A DNA stretch of 27,460 bases from a virus: the IMG/VR virus record IMGVR_UViG_3300048834_001245, positions 1 through 27,460 of that record, one strand, 5' to 3'. Made by a program: the position numbers and the translations under genes. Positions 13,723 to 21,293 of the stretch are shown here, in pieces. The first letter of the stretch is position 1. Each line of letters starts with the position of its first letter. The notes under the pieces are model-generated. The model did not search any database and was not told the DNA's origin. It saw only the letters and a program-made list of their open reading frames with translations.

Positions 13723-15550
13723 GCTCTCTGACCTGGCCTCGGGCGAGATCAACGACGAGGCGAGAACGGTGGTGCTCACGTTTTCGTCGGAAGCTCCGGT
13801 CGACCGCTGGTTTGGCAGAGAGATCCTCGACCACTCGTCGCGGGCTGTGCGCCTGTCGAGGATAAACCGCGGCGGAGCTTTTCTCTTAAACCACGACAGA
13901 AACCAGCAGGTCGGGGTCGTGCTGGAGGCCACAGTCGAGGGGCGGCGTGGCAAGGCGCTTGTCAAATTTTCCAGAAACAAGCTTGGCGAGGAAGCCTTCC
14001 AGGACGTCAAAGACGGCATCCGCACCAACGTGTCGGTCTCCTACCGCTACCACGAGCTAAAGCTCGAGGAGCAAAAAAGCGAGGGAGCCGACACCTACCG
14101 CGTCACCGACTGGGAGCCGCTCGAGATCTCGCTTGAGGCCGTGCCGGCTGACCCGACAGTCGGCGTCGGCAGGGGTAGTCACTTTGAAGACATCAACATG
14201 CTAGGCGGCCTCCAAGAGGAGCGCGCCGCAGAGCCAACGAGGGAGGAAGTTTCCGTGGCAGCAGGCGCCGAAGACGAACGCAAGAGGGCTCTTGAGATCA
14301 TCTCGCTTGGAGACAGGTTTCAAAAACCAGACCTGGCGCGCGCGGCCCTGATGGAAGGCCTGTCGGTCGACGAGTTCTCGCGAAAGCTTCTTATGGCAAT
14401 GGAGTCGCGCCCCGAGCTGCCAGCGGCAGCCCCCGCGTCGGCACGCGAGAACATCGGTCTAAGCCGCGACGAGTCAAAGAAATTTTCATTTCTCAAGGCC
14501 ATGCGGGCAGCCCTCAACAACGACTGGCGGGGGGCCGAGTTTGAGCGCGAGGTGAGTGAGGCCGCAGCGGCGAAGTTTAAGCGGCAGACGAGCGGCTTTC
14601 TCGTACCGTCAGACGTGATTTTTGCCTCGCGCTTTGAGACGACAACGGCGCCGGGCTCGGCCGGCTCGCTGGTTGCCAGCAATATCCCGCCTGGCAGCTT
14701 TATCGAGGCGCTTCGGGCACGGCTTGTGATCCGCCAGCTCGGGGCCAAGATCCTCTCGGGCCTGGAAGGCAACGTGACCTTGCCCAGGATGGCCGGCGGC
14801 GCCAAGGCCTTTTGGGTGGCAGAGACCAAGGACGTCGAGGAGCAGCCCTTTAAGACCGACCAGGTGCCGCTTTCGCCCAAGTCGGTGGGTGCCTTCACCG
14901 ATATTTCCCGGCGGCTTATTCTGCAAAGCTCCATCGACGTCGAGGAGGTCGTCAGAGAAGACCTCGCCACGGCCGTGGCGAGCGCCATCGACCTGGCAGC
15001 CATCGCCGGCAGCGGCAAGGACAACCAGCCCCGGGGCATTCTCTCGACCGAGGGCGTCACCAATGTGCCGCTCACCGATTTTGACTTTAACGCCGTCGTC
15101 ATGCTCGAAACCGCGATTGCCAAGGCCAACGCCAATTTCGGCTCGCTCGCCTATCTCACAAACCCCAGGGTCTCGGGCATGCTGAAAACCACGCTCGTCA
15201 ACGAGAACAGCAGCAACTTTATCTGGGGAAGCGGGCCTAACGGCCGCGGCATCGTCAACGGCTACCCGGCCGAGGTCTCGACCATCGTCCCCGACAACTT
15301 GAACACCGACAAGAGCGCCATGATCTTTGGCAACTGGGCCGACCTGGTGATTGGCGAGTGGGGGGTGCTCGACGTGCAGGTGAACCCTTATCTGAAGGGC
15401 ACCTCGGGGACGGTGCGTATCCGAGTCATTCAAGACGTCGACATCGCCATCCGCCACCCCGAGTCCTTTGCCTTCTACGACACCATCAAGCCGCCTCAGG
15501 GGCCAGCGCCAAGCCCTGACCGCGCGCGGCCGCGGCGAGGCGAGAGTTGA
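13655..15550 (+). CDS. Prohead protease-major capsid protein fusion
   Basis: One ~631-aa reading frame carries two head functions. Residues ~20-180 are an HK97-type prohead protease (VDRWFGREILDHSSRAVRLS), with candidate catalytic His80 in LLNHDRN and Ser127 or Ser129 in TNVSVSYR. A charged linker follows (~185-250), a likely scaffold/delta region. Residues ~255-615 are an HK97-fold capsid protein (SGFLVPSDVIFASRFETTTA, IPPGSFIEALRARLVIRQLG, GNVTLPRMAGGAKAFWVAET, GAFTDISRRLILQSSIDVEE, DLAAIAGSGKDNQPRGIL). GTG 13655 lies just after GGAGAGGG; TTG 13643 is possible. The protease probably cuts itself off and trims the capsid subunits during maturation. Confidence 0.9.
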   Translation: MKKIAETKLRQRLLSQTSSISHRLSDLASGEINDEARTVVLTFSSEAPVDRWFGREILDHSSRAVRLSRINRGGAFLLNHDRNQQVGVVLEATVEGRRGKALVKFSRNKLGEEAFQDVKDGIRTNVSVSYRYHELKLEEQKSEGADTYRVTDWEPLEISLEAVPADPTVGVGRGSHFEDINMLGGLQEERAAEPTREEVSVAAGAEDERKRALEIISLGDRFQKPDLARAALMEGLSVDEFSRKLLMAMESRPELPAAAPASARENIGLSRDESKKFSFLKAMRAALNNDWRGAEFEREVSEAAAAKFKRQTSGFLVPSDVIFASRFETTTAPGSAGSLVASNIPPGSFIEALRARLVIRQLGAKILSGLEGNVTLPRMAGGAKAFWVAETKDVEEQPFKTDQVPLSPKSVGAFTDISRRLILQSSIDVEEVVREDLATAVASAIDLAAIAGSGKDNQPRGILSTEGVTNVPLTDFDFNAVVMLETAIAKANANFGSLAYLTNPRVSGMLKTTLVNENSSNFIWGSGPNGRGIVNGYPAEVSTIVPDNLNTDKSAMIFGNWADLVIGEWGVLDVQVNPYLKGTSGTVRIRVIQDVDIAIRHPESFAFYDTIKPPQGPAPSPDRARPRRGES

Positions 15551-15894
15551 CACCAAAAGATGCCTTTGGCGAGGGGGACATTACCTTTTTTTTTAGAGGA
15601 ACAGACCTCGTCCACCGGGGGGTGTTCAAATCCGGGAAGCTTTCCGGCAGAGAAGTGGCCGGCGTCTTTGACGTGAAGTTCTTCGACGAGGACCTCGGCT
15701 CGATGCGTGTTGCGGCCGAGAACAGCCAGTTTCTCGGCCTGACGAGTGATCTTTCGGGGGCTGAGGCTGGGGATGTCTTTACCGTTGAGGGCAGGCGCTA
15801 CCGGGTCGCCGCCTGCCACGACGACCTCACCGGGATGAGCCAGCTTGATCTTGCCGAAGAGCTCGACAGCGAGATCGGAGAAGACTTCGCTTGA
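15547..15894 (+). CDS. Head-tail connector / head completion protein
   Basis: A 115-aa protein just after the capsid gene. The text FGEGDITFFFRGTDLVHRGV, then a run up to DVFTVEGRRYRVAACHDDLT and GMSQLDLAEEL, resembles the lambda gpFII/Gifsy-2 type of small beta-barrel connectors (pattern v.i.G..Y.V....D..G...l.L), which seal the head and provide the tail docking surface. TTG start overlaps the capsid stop (TTGA). Family assignment is from pattern and position. Confidence 0.6.
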   Translation: MTPKDAFGEGDITFFFRGTDLVHRGVFKSGKLSGREVAGVFDVKFFDEDLGSMRVAAENSQFLGLTSDLSGAEAGDVFTVEGRRYRVAACHDDLTGMSQLDLAEELDSEIGEDFA

Positions 15895-16394
15895 GTCTTG
15901 AAAGGGAAATCGAAGGTCTCGCCCAGGCAGCCCAGATGTCTGAGAAGACGCTCGAGGCGGCCATCGCGCGGGCTCTTTCGCGCACGGTGAGGACTTTTGC
16001 CCGAGAGCTGGCCAAAGAGACGGCAGACGAGGCGAGAGTGCCGCTAAGGCCCGTGCGCCAGAGGATCAAGACGAGAGGGCGCGGGATGAAAGCCACCCTC
16101 TCGATGATCACTCACGACCTGCCCTTGATCCTGGCGGGCGCCAGGCAGGCTCGGGCGGGGGTTGCGACCCGCCAGGGGGGGCAAGTCGAGGGCGCCTTTA
16201 TCGCTCGCGGCCGGCTCGGGCGGCTGGAAAGAAAGGTCTACCGGAGGGTGTCGAGAGCGCGCCATCCGCTCGGGGCCCAGAAGGTGGAGCTGCACACGGC
16301 CGCCGCTGCCGCGGCGCTCCAGGTGGACGTGCGGGAGGTGTTCCTGAGAAACCTGCTGCACGAGGTCAAATACCGCGGAGGCCTACTCGGGTAG
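15891..16394 (+). CDS. gpZ-like minor tail / neck protein
   Basis: A 167-aa basic protein. EARVPLRPVRQRIKTRGRGM followed by KATLSMITHDLPLILAGARQ and GAFIARGRLGRLERKVYRRV fits the prophage minor tail protein Z family of lambda-like phages, which acts at the head-proximal end of the tail. Gene order (connector, Z, terminator) agrees. TTG start overlaps the previous stop (TTGA). The N-terminal third is helical. Confidence 0.7.
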   Translation: MSLEREIEGLAQAAQMSEKTLEAAIARALSRTVRTFARELAKETADEARVPLRPVRQRIKTRGRGMKATLSMITHDLPLILAGARQARAGVATRQGGQVEGAFIARGRLGRLERKVYRRVSRARHPLGAQKVELHTAAAAAALQVDVREVFLRNLLHEVKYRGGLLG

Positions 16395-16401
16395 AGACGA
16401 G

Positions 16402-16857
16402 ATGTTTGGCGAGATCTACCAGAAGATCGGTGACGAGCTTAGGCGGGTTTTTCCGAAAATCCCCGTCTACGACGCCTATCCCGAGACCAAAAAGATCGAG
16501 AAGGTGCCGGCCATCTTTTTTGAGATGACCGACTTTGAGCCCGAGGGCGACCCGATGACAGGCGAGATGGACTTTGAGACGCGCTGGGAGGCCCTGGCCG
16601 TCTTGCCGCCCGCTCGCGGCCGCCAGCAGGTGACAGCTCGCGACGTTGCAGCCCGTATCGCCCTTGCTATTCATAACCAGACATTTGTCGACTACGCGCG
16701 GCAGGCGCGGGTCATTCGCTGCGTCGACTCTCGGTTTGACCTTGCCGTTGCAGGCTACGAGGTGTGGTCTTGCGAGTGGGCGCAGCTGGTGCGTCTTGGC
16801 GTCAACGACTGGGACACTCTCGCCATGTACCCAGAGGCAGCGGAGGTGCCGCCGTGA
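16402..16857 (+). CDS. Probable tail terminator / tail completion protein
   Basis: A 151-aa protein starting MFGEIYQKIGDELRRVFPKI, with PAIFFEMTDFEPEGDPMTGE, then TRWEALAVLPPA and VARDVAARIALAIHNQTF-like segments. Size, the alpha/beta pattern, the middle 'ETRWE...V' strand and position after gpZ and before the tail genes suit the tail terminator, which caps the tube and sheath and joins tail to head. The family is not certain from sequence alone. ATG follows GAGACGAG, 7 nt after the previous stop. Confidence 0.5.
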   Translation: MFGEIYQKIGDELRRVFPKIPVYDAYPETKKIEKVPAIFFEMTDFEPEGDPMTGEMDFETRWEALAVLPPARGRQQVTARDVAARIALAIHNQTFVDYARQARVIRCVDSRFDLAVAGYEVWSCEWAQLVRLGVNDWDTLAMYPEAAEVPP

Positions 16858-17510
16858 CCAAAAGAAAGCACGTGGTGCTTGATTTCACTGAAGAGGCCAC
16901 CAGGCTTGGCTACCTGCCGTTTACGGCCTTTGACCCCTTCTCCAAGCTGGCCTTTGACGGCTACGTCGGCGAGTGGGCCTGGCCGCTGCTTGAAAAAAAG
17001 CTCAAAGAGCCCGGCAAGGCCTCCCCCCTCTGGACCGTCCAGTTTTGCTCGGCCATCCTCAAGCTAGGTCTTGACGTCTGCAGCAGCCAAGACGACCTCT
17101 ACGAGTTTGTCACAAGAAGCGAGGCCTTCAAGGCCGCAGCCAAAGCTCGAAGGAGCTGGCAGTTTTGGACCTGGAGGCATTTTGACAAGCTCAAGGCCAA
17201 GCTTTTGGACCTGCCCCCTGAGATTCGCGAGAGGTCGCTCAAGAAATGCTCCGACTTCGAGCACGGCTTTCGCGGAAAGCACAAGATTCCAAAGCCCAAG
17301 AAGGCTCCGCCACCGCCCAAGGAAAAGACCGCTAAGGCAGCGCCCAAGCCAGCGCCCAAGCCGGCAGCCAAACCGGCGCCAAAGCCTGCGCCTCCCCCGC
17401 CAAAGCCGCGGCAGGGGGCTAGCAAAGCACCGGTGGTCGTCGTGCGAAGAAGCACGGCACCCGCTCCCGTCATCGTGCGCAAGACAAGGCTCACGGAGGA
17501 CAAGCGGTGA
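16854..17510 (+). CDS. Unknown protein with Pro/Ala/Lys-rich C-terminal tail
   Basis: A 218-aa protein of unknown family. Residues 1-140 look globular (HVVLDFTEEATRLGYLPFTA, FDGYVGEWAWPLLEKKLKEP, SAILKLGLDVCSSQDDLYEF, RRSWQFWTWRHFDKLKAKLL). Residues ~145-200 are a low-complexity KPKKAPPPP...PKPAPKPAAKPAPKPAPPPP region, and the end (VVVVRRSTAPAPVIVRKTRL) is basic. The tail resembles extended, DNA- or envelope-associated linkers. It lies between tail terminator and spike, where P2 has no equivalent. GTG 16854 overlaps the previous TGA (GTGA). Confidence 0.65.
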   Translation: MTKRKHVVLDFTEEATRLGYLPFTAFDPFSKLAFDGYVGEWAWPLLEKKLKEPGKASPLWTVQFCSAILKLGLDVCSSQDDLYEFVTRSEAFKAAAKARRSWQFWTWRHFDKLKAKLLDLPPEIRERSLKKCSDFEHGFRGKHKIPKPKKAPPPPKEKTAKAAPKPAPKPAAKPAPKPAPPPPKPRQGASKAPVVVVRRSTAPAPVIVRKTRLTEDKR

Positions 17511-18064
17511 AGGCGTTTGAGGCAGCTGAGATGCGGCGCCAGCTTGCAAGCCTTGTGAGCTTTGGCGTCGTCACGGCCACCCAGGACTTCGGTGCAAGAG
17601 CACGGGTCAGGATCGAGGGCGGCCTGGAGACCCCGCCGCTTTCGACTCTGAAACGAAGAGGACGAGGCGACCGCGAGAACTGGCCGCTCGAGGTCGGAGA
17701 GCAGGTCCTTTGTCTTTTTCCGTCTGGCTCGCTTGCTCAGGGGGTCATTCTCGGGGCTGTCATGACAAAAGACAGCTTGCCGAAGGAGGATGGTCACCGT
17801 CTGAGCTATAGCGACGGCGCGAGCGTGTCCTACGACAAGGCGGCCAAAGCCATGCGGGTCGTCTTGCCCGAGGGGGCAAGGCTCGAGGTCGAGGGCGGCG
17901 CCAGCATCGTCGTAAAGGCCAAGGCGGTCGTCGTCGAGGCTGAAACAGTAGCGCTCGGCGGCGCCGACGCGGCCGCAGGAGTTGTGACGACAGAGGCCGT
18001 CTGCGCCTTTACCGGGGGGCCGCACCCGCAGGGCTCTACCCGCTGCAAGGCCAAGCATGCTTAA
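17507..18064 (+). CDS. V: Baseplate spike protein gpV
   Basis: A 185-aa P2 gpV-type baseplate hub spike. The N-terminal OB-fold is seen in LVSFGVVTATQDFGARARVR, then WPLEVGEQVLCLFPSGSLAQ and GVILGAVMTKDS. A beta-helix region (GARLEVEGGASIVVKAKAVV) with short hydrophobic repeats forms the needle. The end, VCAFTGGPHPQGSTRC, is PAAR/gpV-tip-like with His and Cys residues suited to metal binding. The trimeric spike pierces the target envelope. GTGA overlap with the previous gene. Confidence 0.85.
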   Translation: MKAFEAAEMRRQLASLVSFGVVTATQDFGARARVRIEGGLETPPLSTLKRRGRGDRENWPLEVGEQVLCLFPSGSLAQGVILGAVMTKDSLPKEDGHRLSYSDGASVSYDKAAKAMRVVLPEGARLEVEGGASIVVKAKAVVVEAETVALGGADAAAGVVTTEAVCAFTGGPHPQGSTRCKAKHA

Positions 18065-18242
18065 CGAGGCCGAAGTGAGAGAGAGGATACTCGCCAAGAT
18101 GAAAGAGCTGGGCTTCAAGCTCGACGCCGAAGGGGCCAGGGGAGGCGTGTTGGCCGATCTTCTCGCCGAGCTTGTCGCCTACATCGTCGAGAAAAACGAG
18201 GTTCAGGTCGACCCCGGCAGCGGGAAAGGAAAGTTTGGATGA
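18057..18242 (+). CDS. Small unknown protein in the baseplate operon
   Basis: A 61-aa protein, MLNEAEVRERILAKMKELGF and onward, with an amphipathic helical middle (GVLADLLAELVAYIVEKNEV) and a Gly/Lys-rich end. It overlaps gpV by 8 nt and gpW by 4 nt, so it is translated as part of the operon. I recognise no family. Its position between V and W, normally adjacent in P2, makes it an inserted extra gene. Confidence 0.6.
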   Translation: MLNEAEVRERILAKMKELGFKLDAEGARGGVLADLLAELVAYIVEKNEVQVDPGSGKGKFG

Positions 18243-18583
18243 TGTCGCGCCGCACGGGAAAGAGGCTCTCTCCTGAGGAGCACATTCGCCAAAGCCTCGA
18301 AGACATCCTCTCGACGCCCAAGGGCTCGCGCGTCATGCTCAGAGACTATGGCTCCAGGCTCTTTGAGCTGCTCGGCAGGGGGATCGACAAGATGTCGATC
18401 TTTACGGCTGTCCACGAGGCCGTAGCCCGCTGGGAACCCCGGGTGAGGCTCAACGCCGTCAAGGTGCTCGATGGGCCAGAGGAGGAGAAAAAGCTACCCG
18501 ACGGGAATGTCTCCATCCTGCTTGACGGCGTCATCAAGCTGACAGACACGCCGTTTTCGCTCGCTGTGAGGCTTGAGCGGTGA
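18239..18583 (+). CDS. W: Baseplate protein gpW (gp25-like)
   Basis: A 114-aa gp25/gpW-type baseplate wedge protein. EHIRQSLEDILSTPKGSRVM, LRDYGSRLFELLGRGID and EAVARWEPRVRLNAVKVLD are hallmark segments (R..yGs.l.ell, i..W.pRv...). In contractile machines this lysozyme-fold protein starts sheath assembly on the baseplate. ATGA overlap with the previous stop; a second ATG follows directly. Confidence 0.92.
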   Translation: MMSRRTGKRLSPEEHIRQSLEDILSTPKGSRVMLRDYGSRLFELLGRGIDKMSIFTAVHEAVARWEPRVRLNAVKVLDGPEEEKKLPDGNVSILLDGVIKLTDTPFSLAVRLER

Positions 18584-19443
18584 GAGGCGGGGTGATTGAT
18601 CTTCGTCGTCTGCCGGCGCCCGAGGTGGTGGAGACCTTGAGCTTTGAGGCGATCAAGCGCCAGCTACTCGAAGACTTTCGCGCTCGCTACGGCGAAGAAG
18701 TCGACCTTTTCGAGTCAGACCCCGCCGTCAAGGTGCTCGAGGTTTGCGCCTACCGCGAGCTGCTGCTGCGCGCCCGGGTGAACGAGGCCGCGCGTGCCAC
18801 CATGCCGGCCTTTGCCCGGGGGGCAAACCTCGACCACGTCGCAGCACGCCGCGGCTTGACGCGGGCCGCTGGCGAGACAGACGAGAGTCTGCTTGGCCGG
18901 TTTTTAGACGAGGATGATCTCTTGTCGGCTGCCGGCTCCAAGGTCTCTTACATCGCTCAGGCCAAGGCCGTCCGGCTTTCCGGTGGCGGCTACGTCGTCG
19001 ATGCCAACTGCGCCGAAGTGGGGCCTGCGAGGGTCAAGCTGTGGGTGCTTTTTGATCCCAAAGCCGAAGCGGCTGTGCGCGCGGCAGACCTGGCGACTCT
19101 GCGCGAGAAGATGGCCTACGTTAGAGCGCTGACCGACGAGCTCACAGTCGAGGAGGCCTCCCTCAAGCGCTTTCGTCTGCACGCGCGTCTTAAGGTGCCC
19201 TACGGCGCCGACTGGCGGATGGTGCGGGGGCAGGCCGAGGCCTCGCTCAGAGAGCTTTTTAAGAGTCGCTTTCGGGTGGGGGCAAGCCTCGAGCTGTCTG
19301 TCCTCTACGCTGCGCTTCATGCCCAAAACGACGTCACCGCAGCCGAGGTGGTCGAGCCCTCAGGCGGCGTCTTGTGCGAGGCCTTCGAGGCGCCGCTACT
19401 TGAGGAGAGCACCGACGGCCTCAAGCTGGAGATGACCTCGTGA
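18580..19443 (+). CDS. J: Baseplate protein gpJ
   Basis: A 287-aa P2 gpJ-type baseplate wedge protein. The typical start is present (IDLRRLPAPEVVETLSFEAI), with ESDPAVKVLEVCAYRELLLR, ARGANLDHVAARRGLTRAAG and the C-terminal ELFKSRFRVGASLELSVLYA before a 'sGV' segment (VVEPSGGVLCEAFEAP). It links spike hub to wedge and fibres. Length is close to P2 J (~300 aa). GTGA overlap at the start. Confidence 0.92.
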   Translation: MRGGVIDLRRLPAPEVVETLSFEAIKRQLLEDFRARYGEEVDLFESDPAVKVLEVCAYRELLLRARVNEAARATMPAFARGANLDHVAARRGLTRAAGETDESLLGRFLDEDDLLSAAGSKVSYIAQAKAVRLSGGGYVVDANCAEVGPARVKLWVLFDPKAEAAVRAADLATLREKMAYVRALTDELTVEEASLKRFRLHARLKVPYGADWRMVRGQAEASLRELFKSRFRVGASLELSVLYAALHAQNDVTAAEVVEPSGGVLCEAFEAPLLEESTDGLKLEMTS

Positions 19444-20006
19444 CAAGCCTACTGCCGAAAAACTCTACGCCGCTTGAGAGAGCACTCGAAGAGGTCGCAG
19501 GAGAGCGTCTTCATGGCCTCTCTTTTGACTTTGCCTCGCTTTTTGACCCCGCCACCTGCCCGCCGGCCTTTCTGCCGTATCTGGCTTGGGAGCGGGGGGT
19601 TGAGCTTTGGGACGAGGACTTTGTCGCAGTAGGGGGCGAAGACGACCTGATCAGGCGGCGGCGCGAGATCATTGGGCGCTTTGACAAGATCAGGCGGCTG
19701 CGCGGCACTCTTGCTGCGATTGACATGGCCATGGAGACCCTTGGCGTCAGGGCAAGGATTCGCGAGTGGTGGGACCACCCCGAGCCAAAGGAGCCCTACA
19801 CCTTCAAGGTCATCCTCCTCAACAAGGACAACCGCCCCCTGGGCGAGGCTGATCGGAGGCGCATCCTGCGGGTCATCGAGTCGCTAAAGCCCCTTAGGTC
19901 CCGCTTTGACCTCGACATCATGTTTGAGGCCGACGCTGCCGTCGGGGCCGCGATGTTTGCGCGCCTGACTCGCATCAAGCGCATTGCCGCGCTCGTGGAG
20001 CGCTGA
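19440..20006 (+). CDS. I: Tail protein gpI
   Basis: A 188-aa P2 gpI-type baseplate protein. It begins SLLPKNSTPLERALEEVAGE, with CPPAFLPYLAWERGVELWDE (the family's 'P...LP.LAwe..vd.Wd'), RRREIIGRFDKIRRLRGTLA and AIDMAMETLGV. It sits in the wedge between J and the fibre H. GTGA overlap with J. Confidence 0.9.
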   Translation: MTSLLPKNSTPLERALEEVAGERLHGLSFDFASLFDPATCPPAFLPYLAWERGVELWDEDFVAVGGEDDLIRRRREIIGRFDKIRRLRGTLAAIDMAMETLGVRARIREWWDHPEPKEPYTFKVILLNKDNRPLGEADRRRILRVIESLKPLRSRFDLDIMFEADAAVGAAMFARLTRIKRIAALVER

Positions 20007-21136
20007 TGGCTCTGTCGCGTCCCAAGATCACAAGACGCGGGCTAGAGGCCCTGGCCGAGGCCGAGGCCAGGGGCAAGAGGCTTCGCTTTGTCGGCATTGA
20101 GTTGGGCCGGGCGTCTTATGACCCCACCGGCTTGGAGGAGGCTCTCAAGGATAGGGTCGAGGGCTCGAGCCTTGCCGACTCAAACCGGGTCTCTGGAAAC
20201 CGCGTTCACCTCACAGCCGAGTTTCGCGGCGGGGGAGAAGGCTATGACGTCGGCGAGATGGGGATTGTGGCAAGCCTCGAAGGGGTGGACGCGCCCCTTC
20301 TCTTTGCAGTCCTCTCCAAGAGAGGCGAGATCCTCGCCAAGCGGATAGCGTCGGAAGACCTGCTTTTTGGCATCGACCTCATCCACGAGGAGATCCCCGA
20401 CTCGCTCATTGCAGTCGATGGGGTCGGCGAGCGCCTCAACCTCTCCCTGGCAAGAGAGCTTGCCGCGGTGGCGCTTTCTCTCACTCAAGGCCAGCGCCAC
20501 ACGCTCGAGCTGATGCGAGACCTCGCGGCCACCCGCGGGGAGCTTTTGACTTTGAGGGAGGTCGCCAAGGCCTCGCTTGCGGCGCTTCGTGGCGAGCTTC
20601 AGGCCCAAAAGGCCGAGACGGAGAGGCTTGTTCAGGGGGTCAAAGCGGAGCTTGAGGCCGCAAAGGCTGAGGCGCGTGATGAACTTGCCCGCTACAAGGG
20701 GCGGCTGGGGGCTCTTATCGGCTGGCCTGCCGGGGCGGGGACTCAAGCTCTCCTGCAAGAGATTGAGCTCGACCTCTCGTCTCCAGTCCGAGATACGGGG
20801 CTTATCGACTACAGGTTTACCAAGAAGACGACCGGCAGCCTAAAAGTTGGGATCAGGGACCTCTGGCTTCTGCGCACGGCCGCGTCTTTCCCGCGCGAGC
20901 TGACGCTGGAGTTTTATCTGGATGCCACCTATCAACGACGCTTTCGCCTGGAAACGGCCGCCTACAGCGAGAAGTATCTCTATCTGAGCTGCGGGCTTGT
21001 CGAGTTTGAGTTCTCCGAGGCAGACGTTGCAGCTTTGGGCTTAAAGGAGGGGCTTGTGAGCCTAAGGATACTGGAGGAGGAGCAGGTCCTTTTTTCTCGC
21101 TCGGCGCGAAAGCCTGCCATTTTCTTTATGGAGTAG
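20006..21136 (+). CDS. H: Tail-collar fibre protein gpH (short, no adhesin tip)
   Basis: A 376-aa protein. Residues 1-150 match the N-terminal tail-collar domain of P2 gpH-type fibres (baseplate-binding part): AEARGKRLRFVGIELGRASY, DVGEMGIVASLEGVDAPLLF. Residues ~165-235 are a coiled coil (LRGELQAQKAETERLVQGVK). The rest (240-376) is a compact beta domain unlike the long collagen-like or chaperone-dependent tips of full fibres. No fibre-assembly gene G follows. ATG overlaps the previous stop (TGATG). Host-recognition capacity is therefore unclear. Confidence 0.8.
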   Translation: MALSRPKITRRGLEALAEAEARGKRLRFVGIELGRASYDPTGLEEALKDRVEGSSLADSNRVSGNRVHLTAEFRGGGEGYDVGEMGIVASLEGVDAPLLFAVLSKRGEILAKRIASEDLLFGIDLIHEEIPDSLIAVDGVGERLNLSLARELAAVALSLTQGQRHTLELMRDLAATRGELLTLREVAKASLAALRGELQAQKAETERLVQGVKAELEAAKAEARDELARYKGRLGALIGWPAGAGTQALLQEIELDLSSPVRDTGLIDYRFTKKTTGSLKVGIRDLWLLRTAASFPRELTLEFYLDATYQRRFRLETAAYSEKYLYLSCGLVEFEFSEADVAALGLKEGLVSLRILEEEQVLFSRSARKPAIFFME

Positions 21137-21140
21137 GGAC

Positions 21141-21293
21141 GTGACTCTCGAAGAGCAGATAGCGCTTCTGGTCGACGAGACGAGAAGGCTGCAAGAGCTG
21201 ATGGCAAGCGAGATGAGATCCCTGCAGACGAAAGTCAGCGAGCAGGAAGCTAGGATCACGGCACTCGAACAGGGGAGGTCGCCAGGTGGCTGA
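21141..21293 (+). CDS. Small 50-aa coiled-coil protein
   Basis: GTG 21141 to TGA 21291-21293 encodes a 50-residue, strongly heptad-patterned peptide: TLEEQIALLVDETRRLQELM, then ASEMRSLQTKVSEQEARITA, then LEQGRSPGG. GGAG lies 7 nt upstream of the GTG. Its last 8 nt overlap the sheath gene start, whose ribosome-binding site (AGGGGAGG) lies inside it. The operon has no other unexplained gap here, so it is probably real. It may be a small fibre-bundling or baseplate accessory protein. Confidence 0.6.
   Translation: MTLEEQIALLVDETRRLQELMASEMRSLQTKVSEQEARITALEQGRSPGG

Noticed and set aside
17099-18118. 339-codon minus-strand frame opposite the Pro/Ala/Lys-tailed gene and gpV
   Set aside because: Its Gly/Ala-rich middle is only the complement of the Pro/Ala/Lys repeat; it is inconsistent with the tightly overlapping plus-strand operon.
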